In this document: piece after piece, positions 17,339 to 28,700 of the stretch
Layout: the number at the start of each line of letters is the position of its first letter
Numbering within the stretch: the first letter of the stretch is position 1
Assembly (NCBI GenBank): GCA_963709775.1
Contig: CAVPXS010000001.1
Location: forward strand, 1-64,000
DNA length: 64,000 bases
Source of the DNA: Salinimicrobium sp963709775
GTDB lineage: Bacteria > Bacteroidota > Bacteroidia > Flavobacteriales > Flavobacteriaceae
Direction: 5' to 3'
Program-made: the position numbers and the translations under genes
Notes under the pieces: generated by a model
Database searches by the model: none
What the model was told of the DNA's origin: nothing
Seen by the model: only the letters and a program-made list of their open reading frames with translations

Positions 17339-19498
17339 TTAAAGCTTTTTCAAGCCTCTTGTTTCCTTCTTCTCAGCGGGAACTATGCTAATGGCATATC
17401 CTCCTCCCGGAGCGCTCCACTGCTTTAGATCACTCTTGCTGGTCACAACTACCTTCCTGATCTTATAAGCCTGCGGATTCTTTTTGTAATGCGCATCTTT
17501 AGCATCGGAATAAATGGTAGCAATATACTTTTGTCCGGGTTCAAGGAAATCAAAAGATATTTTTGAAGTTCTCGGGGTTTCCCCGTTTACATTTCCAACA
17601 AACCATTTTTCAGTACCTTTTTCTTTACGGGCAATAGTAATGTAATCTCCCGGTTCAGCTTCAAGATAAACACTCTCTTCCCAATCCATTCCCACATCTT
17701 TTATAAACTGGAATGCATCCATAAACCTTTCGTAGTTCTCAGGAAGATCAGCAGCCATTTGTAGCGGACTGTACATAGTGACATATAATGCCAGCTGATT
17801 TGCAATGGTACTATTTACCCACGAATCATTTTCAGGATTTACCTTGCTAATATCCATTTCAAAGATCCCCGGAGTATAATCCATTGGTCCTCCTAAAAGT
17901 CTCGTGAATGGAAGTACCGTCACGTGATTAGGCTTGGAACCTCCAAAAGCCTGGTATTCTGTTCCTCTTGCAGATTCATTGGCAATAAGGTTTGGCCATG
18001 TACGGGCAACTCCTGTAGGCCTAACGGCTTCGTGAGCATTCACCATGATCTCATAATCGGCAGCTTTTTCAATAGCGTACTGGTAGTGATCTACAAGCCA
18101 CTGGCTGTAGTGGTTCTCTCCTCTTGGTAGAATATCTCCAACATATCCACTTTTTACAGCATTGTAACCATGATCTTTCATGAATTGATAAGCTGAATCC
18201 AGGTGGCGCTCATAATTTCTTACCGAAGATGAAGTTTCGTGATGCATTACCATTTCCACACCCTTGCTCTTTGCATAGTCTCTAATTTCTTCCAGGTCAA
18301 AATCTGGATAAGGAGTCATAAAGTCAAAAACGTAATCTTTGGAATTTCCAAACCAGTCTTCCCAGCCAATGTTCCAGCCTTCTACAAGAACTCCGTCAAA
18401 ACCGTGCTCGGCTGCGAAATCTATATACCGCTTAACATTTTCTGTAGTGGCACCATGAGTTTCATTTGGCGTGGCATTTTCAAAATCTGTTTCTCCAAGT
18501 TTAACTGCGGCAAAATCATTAGTGTAGTGCCAGCTGCTTTTACCTGTGATCATTTCCCACCAAACTCCTACGTATTTCATAGGCTTGATCCATGAAGTAT
18601 CATCAATAGCCACAGGATCGTTTAGATTGTAAGTCATCCTTGAGGCCAGGATATCTTTGGCATCATCACTAACGATAATTGTTCTCCAGGGAGTCTTCCC
18701 CGGTGCGATCATGTACGCTTTATTACCGGTAACATCGGGAGTAAGCCATGATTCGAAGATCATGTTCTCATCATCCAGCTCCAGGTGCATTGCAGAATAA
18801 TCAAGCAAAGCCGCCTCGTGCAGGTTAATATAAAGCCCTTCATCTGTTTTCATCAAAAGTGAGGTTTGCACCCCGGTATCCGAAAATGAGGTTTGGGAAA
18901 GGTTATCTGTAATAGAACCTTCCATTTCTCCTCTAATTTCAGAAAGTTTTGATTCAATGTAATCGTATTCCTGTGTATCGTAATCTCCCGGGATCCAGAA
19001 AGCGGTGTGATCCCCTGTCATGGCAAACTGGGTTTTTTCATCTTCTACAATGAAGTGTCCCAGGTTTTGCTGCTGTGGAAATTCATATCTAAATCCGAGT
19101 CCGTCATTAAAAACTCTGAACCTTATGATCATTTGACGATCTGTTGGCTTTTGGTTTAGCACTACCGCCAGTTCGTTGTATTTATTCAGGATCTCGCTTT
19201 CTTCTCCCCAAACCGGTTCCCAGGTTTCGTCAAATTCAGATTCTTCCCGTTCTATCACTTCAAAGTTATTGAGCAGCGAGTGCTCATCATTCTTCAATTT
19301 TAATCCAAGTGTACTGGTTTCTATTACAGGCTGGCCTTTATAGGAAAGGCTATAGGCTGGCGTGCCGTCTTCCAGCAACTCGAACTGCAATTGCACCTCC
19401 CCATTTGGGGAAGTAACTTTTTGAGCTACTGCCACCGTGGTAAAACTTAACCAGAGGCAAGAGATCATTAGTAACTGCTTCATCTTCAATTTTTTCAT
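17339..19498 (-). CDS. susB: Glycoside hydrolase family 97 alpha-glucosidase (SusB-like)
   Basis: A 719-residue GH97 enzyme with a signal peptide (to about residue 25, AVAQ). Glutamates matching the inverting subgroup are present at constant offset from Bacteroides SusB: E421 (HHETSSS) and E490 (NAHEAVRPTG), the general-base pair, and E514 (ARGTEY), the general acid; E508 (ANESA) matches the calcium ligand. Inverting GH97 enzymes release glucose from the non-reducing end of alpha-glucans, including alpha-1,6 links. It is the last gene of the locus, 7 bp after the GH31 stop, with a terminator downstream. It most likely acts in the periplasm on imported isomalto-oligosaccharides. The reading frame is intact. 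Confidence 0.95.
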   Translation of the reverse strand: MKKLKMKQLLMISCLWLSFTTVAVAQKVTSPNGEVQLQFELLEDGTPAYSLSYKGQPVIETSTLGLKLKNDEHSLLNNFEVIEREESEFDETWEPVWGEESEILNKYNELAVVLNQKPTDRQMIIRFRVFNDGLGFRYEFPQQQNLGHFIVEDEKTQFAMTGDHTAFWIPGDYDTQEYDYIESKLSEIRGEMEGSITDNLSQTSFSDTGVQTSLLMKTDEGLYINLHEAALLDYSAMHLELDDENMIFESWLTPDVTGNKAYMIAPGKTPWRTIIVSDDAKDILASRMTYNLNDPVAIDDTSWIKPMKYVGVWWEMITGKSSWHYTNDFAAVKLGETDFENATPNETHGATTENVKRYIDFAAEHGFDGVLVEGWNIGWEDWFGNSKDYVFDFMTPYPDFDLEEIRDYAKSKGVEMVMHHETSSSVRNYERHLDSAYQFMKDHGYNAVKSGYVGDILPRGENHYSQWLVDHYQYAIEKAADYEIMVNAHEAVRPTGVARTWPNLIANESARGTEYQAFGGSKPNHVTVLPFTRLLGGPMDYTPGIFEMDISKVNPENDSWVNSTIANQLALYVTMYSPLQMAADLPENYERFMDAFQFIKDVGMDWEESVYLEAEPGDYITIARKEKGTEKWFVGNVNGETPRTSKISFDFLEPGQKYIATIYSDAKDAHYKKNPQAYKIRKVVVTSKSDLKQWSAPGGGYAISIVPAEKKETRGLKKL

Positions 19499-19505
19499 CA
19501 GGTAT

Positions 19506-22019
19506 TTATTTATTAAGGGTAATTAATTGTTTCTTTTTATTGTCAGGAAGCCTTATAAAAAGTCGATTGTTTTCGGCGTCATAATGATATCCCGAAACCT
19601 CAAAGATAGTACTCCATTTTTTCTTAAGCTCCTCTGCAGGCGTCTCCGTTAGCTCATTCCCGTTCAACTTCACTCCTACTGGTTTCTCCTCCAGGAAAAT
19701 ATCGAGCCAAAAATTTCTCTTTTCATCATTGCTGAAGTCATTCCCCTGCGGCTCGTTTATAGTAATTATTACTTCGGAAGAAGTAGTCTTACTTTCAATT
19801 TTCGTCTTTACAAAATGGTCATTTCGGTAATCATTTGTAGTACCCTCATCTTCATAAAGAGTAAATTCTGAAGGTTTTGCGCCCGGAAAGATCTCCAGGA
19901 TCAACGGCGTATTTTCCATGGCTCCTATGTAAGGCATCACCGGCATCTTCGGAATTATCGCACCTTCCTTTACGAACATCGGGAATAACCTCCAAGAGGG
20001 GTGTCATAGTCAATGGATTGTTTGCCTTCATAACACCTTTTCGGATTATTATAATCCCTCCAGTTTCCCTTCGGTAGATAAACCTGTCGGTAGGTTACTC
20101 CTTCCTCTACCACAGGAGCTATAAGCAACTCCTCTCCAAACAAGAATTGATTATTAATTTCATAGGTTTCTTCATCGGAAGGATATTCCAGCAACAATGG
20201 CCGCATTATTGGCAAGCCTGTATCATAAGCTTCCCTCGCATAGGTGTAGATATAAGGATGTAGCTGATACTTAAGTTCAATAGCTTCCTTTGCAATTTTT
20301 TCGGCTTCCTCTCCAAACAACCAGGGTTCAACAGCATTGTTACCTTCGTGGTGTGCCCGACTCAACGGATTAAAAACTCCAAACTGCAGCCAACGGACAT
20401 ATAATTCTGAAAACTCTTCATAATCTGTGATCTCTCCGCAATAGCCGGAGATATCCGTGGTCCAGAAAGGAATAAGTCCCAGGCCTGCAGACATTCCCAT
20501 TGGCACCTGATCGGCAAGGTTTTCCCAGCCGTCGGTTACATCTCTCCCATTTCCGCTATCGCCACTCCAGCCAAAAGTGTAGCGCTGCATTCCTGCATAG
20601 GCCGCTCTGGTCATCTGGAAGACCCGCTGATTTGGATTTCTCTTTTCAAACTGCTCGGTTACCACGCGGTCCCATTCCAGTCCGTAGACGTTATGGATCT
20701 CGGCATGCATACCTTTATGATGCTTCATGTAAAGCCTGTCGGTGCTTTCTTCGTTGCTCCAGGCCGGTTCGCCCATATCTGTCCAGAACCCTTTCACCCC
20801 GTCATCAAGGGGCTTTTGCTGAAGTTCTCCCCACCAGTCGGCTACTTCCGGATCTGGTGAAATCCACAACTCCGGCGTTTCCACCCCATGGCCAGGGCAT
20901 ATCATAAGGCTTTCCGGTGCGGACATCGGTTGCCAAAAATCCCTTTTTTGCCGCCTCCTGCCACTGGTCTTCAACAGCCTGAGAAATCACGGGATCCTGA
21001 GAGATTATTACTTTAAATCCGTCTTCAGCAAGATCTGAAAGCATCTTTTTTGGATTGTCATACCTGTCCTTTCTCCACTCGAAGTTCTGCAGACCTTCTA
21101 CCCAACCAATATCCTGGTAAATAATGTCTATTGGAATTTCCCTTTTTCGATACTCTGATGCAATTTCTCTTGTAAGCTCTTCATTAACGAGCATTCCGCG
21201 GCTTTGGGACCAGCCCAGAGCCCAGTTTGGTGGCATAATTGGCTTTCCGGTCAATCTTGCGTAGCTTTTGATCACTTCTTTCAGGTCTTTGCCGTACATA
21301 AAGTAATAGATGAACGCGCCATCGGGTGCCGAAAATGAGAAATATTCATCAGATTTTTTTCCGAAGTCAAATTCGGTTTTATAGGTGTTGTCGAAGAAGA
21401 TTCCGTAGTTATAGGTGCTTAAAAAGAAGGGAATACTCTTGTACAACGGATCCTCGGTATCTGAATAACAAGGCTTATCACTGTTCCACATGGTAAAAGA
21501 TCGTCCCCGGCGGTTTAGCGGACCTGTTTTCTCTCCCAGACCGAAAAACTGCTCTTCTTCCCGCAGGACTTTTCGTGTTTCAGTCCGTGTTCCTTCAGTA
21601 ACATAGGCTTCGCCATCAAGATCTCCGAGCACAAGTCGTTGATACCTGTCAAAAATTTGAATTTTGAACGGCTTCTTATGGACCATCACCCGGAGATCTC
21701 CTGTGAAGATTTCAAAATTTGAAGCATTTTCTTCTACGTTAATGTTGAAATTCGGATCGAAATCTTCATTTATAACCGCAAAAGATTCGTTGTTTCGGGT
21801 AAACTCTCCGTTGGGAGCATACCAGAATTTAATATTCTTAGAATCGAGGAATTCCAGGGATAAGCTTCTCCCCGCCTTCACATCCAAAAATGACTTTTTT
21901 GGCACCTGTTTTTTCAAAGGAGCTACAGGTAAGTGCAGACAGATCCTGAGCAACTAAATTCAATGAAAATAAAGATACTCAGTATAGAAGAGGATAAAAG
22001 TTTTAAATTGTTTCAGCAT
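19506..22019 (-). CDS. Glycoside hydrolase family 31 alpha-glucosidase (four apparent frameshifts)
   Basis: One GH31 gene spread over several frames. The nucleophile is the Asp in FWTDMGEPAWS and the acid/base the Asp of WSGDSGNG; the upstream region has NWALGWSQSRG and IPIDIIYQDIGW. Inferred breaks: near 21975 (one base missing; MLKQFKTFILFYTE then LSLFSLNLVAQ, a signal peptide), near 21861 (extra), near 20855 (extra; joins VVDFT to DPEVADWWGEL) and near 19990 (missing; joins DYDTPL to MFVKEGAIIP). The corrected length is 837 residues, normal for bacterial GH31. The ATG at 22019 is 3 bp past the preceding stop, which supports the start. The most N-terminal break is the least certain. Its role is hydrolysis of isomalto-oligosaccharides. 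Confidence 0.85.
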
Positions 22020-22022
22020 TTT

Positions 22023-22733
22023 TTACGTCTTAAAATAATGTACAGGGCTGTAACTACTATTCTGCCCGTCAAATGATTTAACTCTCCAGAAGTAGGTTTC
22101 ATTCGCATCCAGTTCGACCTCAACAGACGTACCGGAAATGTTTTGCAAATCTTCTGTTGGCTCTTGTTTTCCATCGACTTTATCTAAAAAGATGGTGTAG
22201 GTCAACTCATCCCCGTCGGGATCTGCACCCTGCCATTCCAGCACCACCTTGGCATCTGATAATTCAACAGAAGAAGATTGTGCGGGCTTTATTATTTCAG
22301 CAGGAAAAGGGGCGTAATTACTTTGGGGATCGCCAACCAGGTAAAAATTCCAGGACTCGCTGGCACCTGTTTCAGTAGTTTCGGAATTTTTTGAAATCAC
22401 CTCCCAGGTGTAGGATCTGTCTTTAACAAGATCCACGCTCCTGGAGGTAGCATTGAGATTCTTAAAATAGGCTACTTCAGCACCACTCTGAGGATCTGTA
22501 ATAATTAGATCATACCTTTCCGAATTTTCAGCGGTATTCCATTCAAAGGTGATTTTACTCACCTCATCAGAAACATCTACACCTTCCTCGCAGGTTTGAT
22601 TCTGCAGTGGTGCAATCAGGAGAACTTCTCCCGGAACCTTTGCTTCTTCTTCAATTATGTTATCATCCTCCTTATCACATGCTGTAATTGCAATAAGGAA
22701 TAGAACACCAAGAATATTTTTTAAGTTTTTCAT
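22023..22733 (-). CDS. Fibronectin type III-like surface lipoprotein
   Basis: A 236-residue lipoprotein. The signal peptide MKNLKNILGVLFLIAITACD has lipobox Cys19 followed by acidic residues (DKEDDNIIEEE), a pattern that favours surface export in Bacteroidota. Two FnIII-like beta-sandwich repeats follow (about 40-130 and 145-236), each ending in a YTWEVIS- or YFWRVKS-type strand. No catalytic residues are seen; a binding or spacer role at the cell surface is likely. Its ATG overlaps the stop of the giant gene (ATGA), and it is 3 bp from the GH31 start, so it is within the operon. Confidence 0.8.
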   Translation of the reverse strand: MKNLKNILGVLFLIAITACDKEDDNIIEEEAKVPGEVLLIAPLQNQTCEEGVDVSDEVSKITFEWNTAENSERYDLIITDPQSGAEVAYFKNLNATSRSVDLVKDRSYTWEVISKNSETTETGASESWNFYLVGDPQSNYAPFPAEIIKPAQSSSVELSDAKVVLEWQGADPDGDELTYTIFLDKVDGKQEPTEDLQNISGTSVEVELDANETYFWRVKSFDGQNSSYSPVHYFKT

Positions 22734-25700
22734 TTTATAATAACTTTTAGTGTCTCATTAGTTTTTTCTCCTGTAATCTTTAGTATGTAAGTTCCGGCTT
22801 CAAGATTTGCAAGGTTTATTTCTGCCACTCTTGAATTATTAACAGATATTTTATCTGCCCAGACCTGTGCCCCGTGAAAACTTAATACACTGATTTGAAC
22901 ACTGGTGTCGACTCCCGGGATGTACATTTGAACGGGCCCTGAAGTAGGATTAGGGTACAGTCTCACATCTTCTGAAACAAAGATCCTTTCGAAATACTCT
23001 CCCTGGCATTCCTGCTCTCCTTTTATGCTTATCTCGTTCATTCCGGCTTTCCAGAGCTATGTCATGTGTACCGGCAGTTAATACCTGTACCTGATTATTG
23101 ATAGAGACATAGAACTTATCGGGACCATCTAAATTAATTTTCAAACTTGATTTGCTATAGTTCATCTGTGTAGATGCCATGACTGCTTCAGGTTCATCAA
23201 TTTTCACTTCGAAACACTGTTCGTAGTCCTCCTGTCCTTCAATGGTAAAGCAAACCGGATATAAGCCGGGAGCTAGTCCGGTAAAAGTATAATCAAGAGA
23301 ATAACCTTCGGGCAACGCTACAGGATCGTGATCTGGAATGCTTACCATGTAGTTGTATCCCGGTGCGGCCACACTGACACGAATTTTTCCATTTGTCACA
23401 CCATAACAACTTGTATTTGTCGATTCAACAGTAAAATTATCGGCAGGTAAAGAGAAAATACTGCAACCATCTAAGTTTACCGGCTTATCAGGATCTGAAT
23501 TAGGACAGTCGTCCTCAGAATCCTCCACTCCGTCGCCATCATCATCCACATCCACACAATCAGGAATCTTATCTCCATCAAAATCTGAAGAGGTGGAGGC
23601 TGAATCCAGGGGATCTGAACCGCAGGCATTTTCATGTTCATCTGTTTGCCCGTCGCCGTCATCATCGGTATCGGCATTATTTCCGGCACCGTCATTGTCG
23701 GTATCTGTATCTTCGGAAGGATCCAGAGGAAATGCATCCTGATCATCTGTCACACCATCTCCATCATCATCAAGGTCTACACAGTTTGGAATATTATCAG
23801 CATCTGTATCGGGTGCGGTTGAAGCTGCATCAAGAGGATCTGAACCACATGCATTCTCGTGTTCATCTGATTGCCCGTCTCCGTCATCGTCTGTATCTGC
23901 GTTGTCACCTATCCCGTCCTCATCTGTATCGACCGTTTCAGTCTCATCAAGAGGAAATGCATCTTCTTCATCTGAAACTCCGTCGTTATCATCATCTGAG
24001 ATCTGCGTTATTTCCTATTCCGTCATTATCTGTGTCAGTATCCTCATTTTCATCCAGAGGGAATGCATCTTCGGCATCCGGAACTCCATCATTATCATCG
24101 TCAGGATCGGTCACATCTGGGATACCATCTGAATCTGTATCTGTACTATCATCGGGATCCACACAGTTGGGAGTATGATCTCCATCTGTATCTGCAGCGG
24201 TTGAAGCCGCGTCAAGGGGATCTGAACCACAGGCAGTTTCATCTTCATCTGATTGCCCGTCGCCGTCATCATCGGTATCAGCATTATTACCTAGTGCCGT
24301 CACCATCTGTATCGGTATCTTCTTCCGGATCTTCAGGAAAAGCATCTTCATTGTCTTTGAGTCCCATCTCCATCTGTATCAAGAATAATATTGATTGTGT
24401 TTGAAGCCTGATCTAAAGTGATGGTATACATTCCCTCTTCAGAAATTATCCATTTATAGTCATTGCCCTGGCCCTGTCGGTTTATCTCATAATCGGTGGC
24501 TGAAATATCCTGATCTGCTTCGGTTGGCACAATGTAATCTCCCCAATTCCAATCCCCAACGTAGGTGTGGATCTTAAAGCTTCCCGGAACAAAGTTCCCT
24601 CTAAAGCTAAATAGTTCAGGATTTGTCTCGTCCTGAGTGAATTTCAGGTCTTCAGACCACGGGTTCCAACCTTTAGTTGTAGCATCACCAACTACATACA
24701 GATTTGGATAGTAATCAAGTCTTTCAAAGTCTATGGACTGAGTTTCCAGATTAAGAGTGATCCTGTAGCTTCCACGATTAGCATCGGTGATCTGCCACTT
24801 ATAATCATTCCCTGTTCCGCCTTCTTCCACTACAAAAGAATTGGAGCTTAGAGGATCTGCATTGGCAGAAGTAGCTCTGATCTCATCCCAACCGGCCTCA
24901 AAAGTACGTACGCTAAGAATCTTGAATTCGGCATCATTGAAACCGCCATCATAATCCTGATCCAGAATTCCTTCCCAGGTGAAGATGGCCGGGTTTTGAG
25001 GATCCTGCGTCATTTCCCTTGCAAGATCGGCACTCCAGTCACTCACTGTGGCAGAACCTATAATGTATAAATTCGGGTGATAAGATAATTCCTCACTTAT
25101 GATCGTACCTGTATTGGTATTTACGGTTATGGAATAAAATCCATCTGCCGGTACATTCCATTTATAATCATTAGGCTCACAACCAAAGGTAACATCATAG
25201 GAATATGAAGTGGTTGGCATAACATCCCCGTCATTTACAGGAACTAACCATTGGCCATCACACCATTCACCTTCGAAAGTATGTATCTTAAATACTCCGG
25301 AACCTTTAAGGGTTCCCTCCCACTGCCATACTCCCGAAGAGATCATTTCCATTCTGGTGTCCGGTTTCCCCTGAGGAGTCCAGCGTGCAGACGTCGCATC
25401 TCCCACAAGAGAAAGATACTCGTAAGCAGATTCTTCTTTACAATCTGGTGTGCTGTCGCCATCAGTATCGGTAGCCATTGATGAAGCATCTAAAGGATCT
25501 GAACCGCAAGCCAACTCATCTTCATCTGTTTGCCCGTCCCCGTCATCATCGGGATCGACATTGTTACCTATTCCATCCCCATCTGTATCTGTGTCTTCGG
25601 TTGCATCAAGAGGAAAGGCATCTTCCCCGTCGTTCACTCCATCTCCATCATCATCTGTGTCCACACAATCAGGAATAGCATCCCCGTCTGTATCAACAGA

Positions 25701-28700
25701 CAATGAAGTAGTATCTAAAGGATCTGATCCACAAGCAAGCTCGTCTTTATCTGACTGTCCGTCACCGTCATCATCCGAATCAATAACATCTGGGGATCCA
25801 TCCTCATCTGTATCTGTATCATCATTTGAATCTACACAATCAGGTATCTTATCGCCATCAACGTCAGGAGCCATTGAAGAAGCATCCAATGGATCTGAGC
25901 CACATGTGAGCTCATGTTCATCTGTTTGACCGTCTTCGTCATCATCAGGATCGGCATTATTACCTATTCCATCTCCATCTGTATCAGTATCTTCATTAGG
26001 ATCTTCAGGAAAAGCATCCTCGCTGTCTTCAGTGCCATCAGCATCTGTATCCAGAATGATGTTTATGGTATTGGCAGCCTGGTCTAAAGTGATAGTATAC
26101 ATCCCCTCTTCAGAAATTGTCCATTTATAGTCATTGCCCTGGCCCTGTCTGTTTATTTCATAATCGGTGGCTGAAATATCCTGGTCTGCTTCGGTTGGCA
26201 CAATGTAATCTCCCCAATTCCAATCCCCAACGTAGGTGTGGATCTTAAAGCTGCCCGGAATAAATTCACCTCTAAAGCTAAATAGTTCAGGATTTGTCTC
26301 GTCCTGAGTAAATTGCAGATTTTCAGACCACGGATTCCAGCCTTTAGTTGTAGCATCTCCAACTACGTAAAGATTTGGATAGTAACCAAGTCTTTCAAAG
26401 TCTATGGAATGAGTTTCCAAATTTAGTGTGATCCTGTAGCTTCCACGATTAGCATCGGTAATCTGCCACTTATAATCATTCCCTGTTCCGCCTTCTTCCA
26501 CTACAAAAGAATTCGAACTAAGAGGATCTGCATTGGCAGAAGTAGCCCTGATCTCATCCCAACCTTTTTCAAAAGTTCGAACACTAAGGATCTTGAACTC
26601 GGCATCCTTATATTCCTCCTCGAAATCCTGGTCCAGGTTTCCTTCCCAGGTGAAGATGGCGGGATTTGATGGGTCTTGTGTCATTTCCCTGGCAAGATCT
26701 GCACTCCAGTCACTCACTGTGGCGGAACCAATTATATATAGATTTGGATAATGAGAAATTTCCTTACTTACGATTGTTCCGGCTATTGGTGTCAACGGTA
26801 ATAGCATAAACTCCATCTGCAGGAACAGCCCATTTGTAATCATTGGGTGCACATCCAAACGAGACATCATATGGTATTGGAGTAGTAGATAGAACATCCC
26901 CGTCATTTTCAGGAACCAGCCATTGACCATCACACCAGTCTCCCTGTACAGTATGAATCTTAAATACTTCGGATCCTTTAAGGGAGCCTTCCCATTTCCA
27001 AACTCCGGAAGAGGCCTCTTCCATTCTGCTGTCTATGGTTCCATAAGGGTTCCAGCCTGTTGAAGTCGCGTCTCCAACCAAAGCAAGATATTGAATGGGA
27101 GTTTCTTCCTTACAGTCTGGTGTGCTGTCGCCATCTGTATCAGTAGCCATTGATGAAGCATCTAAAGGATCTGATCCACACGCAAGCTCATCTTCATCAG
27201 ATTGCCCGTCCCCGTCATCATCTGTATCTGCATTGTTTCCTACTCCATCATTATCTGTATCTGTATCTTCGGTTGCATCAAGAGGAAATGCATCTTCTCC
27301 ATCGTTCACTCCATCTCCATCATCATCTGTGTCCACACAATTTGGGATATTATCAGAATCTGTATCCGTAGAAATTGAGGCTGAATCCAAAGGATCTGAA
27401 CCACAGGCAAGCTCATCTTCATCAGATTGCCCATCGCCGTCATCATCTTTATCTTCATTGTTTCCTACTCCATCATTATCTGTATCGGTATTTTCCGTTC
27501 TCATCAAGCGGAAAATCATCTTTTCATCGTTTACTCCATCCCCATCATCATCTGTATCCACACAATTTGGGATATTATCAGAATCTGTGTCAATGGAGGT
27601 TGAGGCTGAATCCAAAGGATCAGAACCACAGGAAGTTCTCATCTTCATCTGTTTGTCCGTCGTTATCATCATCTGCATCAGTCACATCGGGAATTCCATC
27701 AGAATCTGTATCAGTATCATCACTGGAATCCACACAGTCAGGGATTCCGTCATTATCGGTATCAATTGCAACAGAGGAAGCATCTAAAGGATCGGACTCG
27801 CAGGCAAGTTCATCTTCATCTGATTGCCCATCGCCATCATCATCTGTATCGGTGTTGTCACCAATCCCATCATTATCTGTATCGTTATCTTCGGTTGCAT
27901 CAAGAGGAAATGCATCTTCTTCATCATTCACTCCATCCCCATCATCATCTGTGTCAACACAATCTGGAATATTATCATGAATCGGTATCAATTGAAACGG
28001 AAGAAGCGTCTAAAGGATCCGAACCACAGGCGATCTCATCTTCATCTGACTGCCCGTCGCCATCATCATCTGTATCTGCGTTGTTACCTATTCCATCATT
28101 ATCGGTGTCTGTATCTTCGGAAGGATCCAGAGGAAATGCATCTTCTTCGTCATTCACTCCGTCCCCATCGTCATCCGGGTCCACACAATCCGGAATATTA
28201 TCAGAATCAGTGTCAGTTGAAACGGAAGAAGCGTCTAAAGGATCTGAACCACAGGCGGTCTCATGTTCGTCTGATTGTCCGTCGTTATCGTCATCGGCAT
28301 CCGTCACATCAGGGATTCCATCGAAGTCTGAATCGGTATCATCATTAGAATCTACACAATCGGGTATTCCGTCAGAGTCAGTATCAGTAGAAACTGAAGA
28401 TGCATCTAAGGGATCTGAACCACATGAAGTTTCATGTTCATCGATCTGACCGTCATTATCATCATCGGTATCGGCATTGTCACCTGTTCCATCTCCATCT
28501 GTATCGGTTGTTTCGTTCTTATCAAGAGGAAAGGCGTCCTCATCATCATTTACTTCGTCCCCATCATCATCCGGGTCCACACAATCCGGGATATCATCTG
28601 AATCAGTGTCAATTGAAACGGAAGAAGCGTCTAAAGGGTCTGAACCACAAGTGGTCTCATCTTCGTCTGATTGTCCGTCGTTGTCATCATCTGTATCGGC

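Noticed and set aside
19506..22019. Several separate GH31 fragments as true pseudogene pieces
   Set aside because: Catalytic and structural motifs are all present and single-base corrections rejoin them; the same kind of breaks occurs in essential genes nearby.
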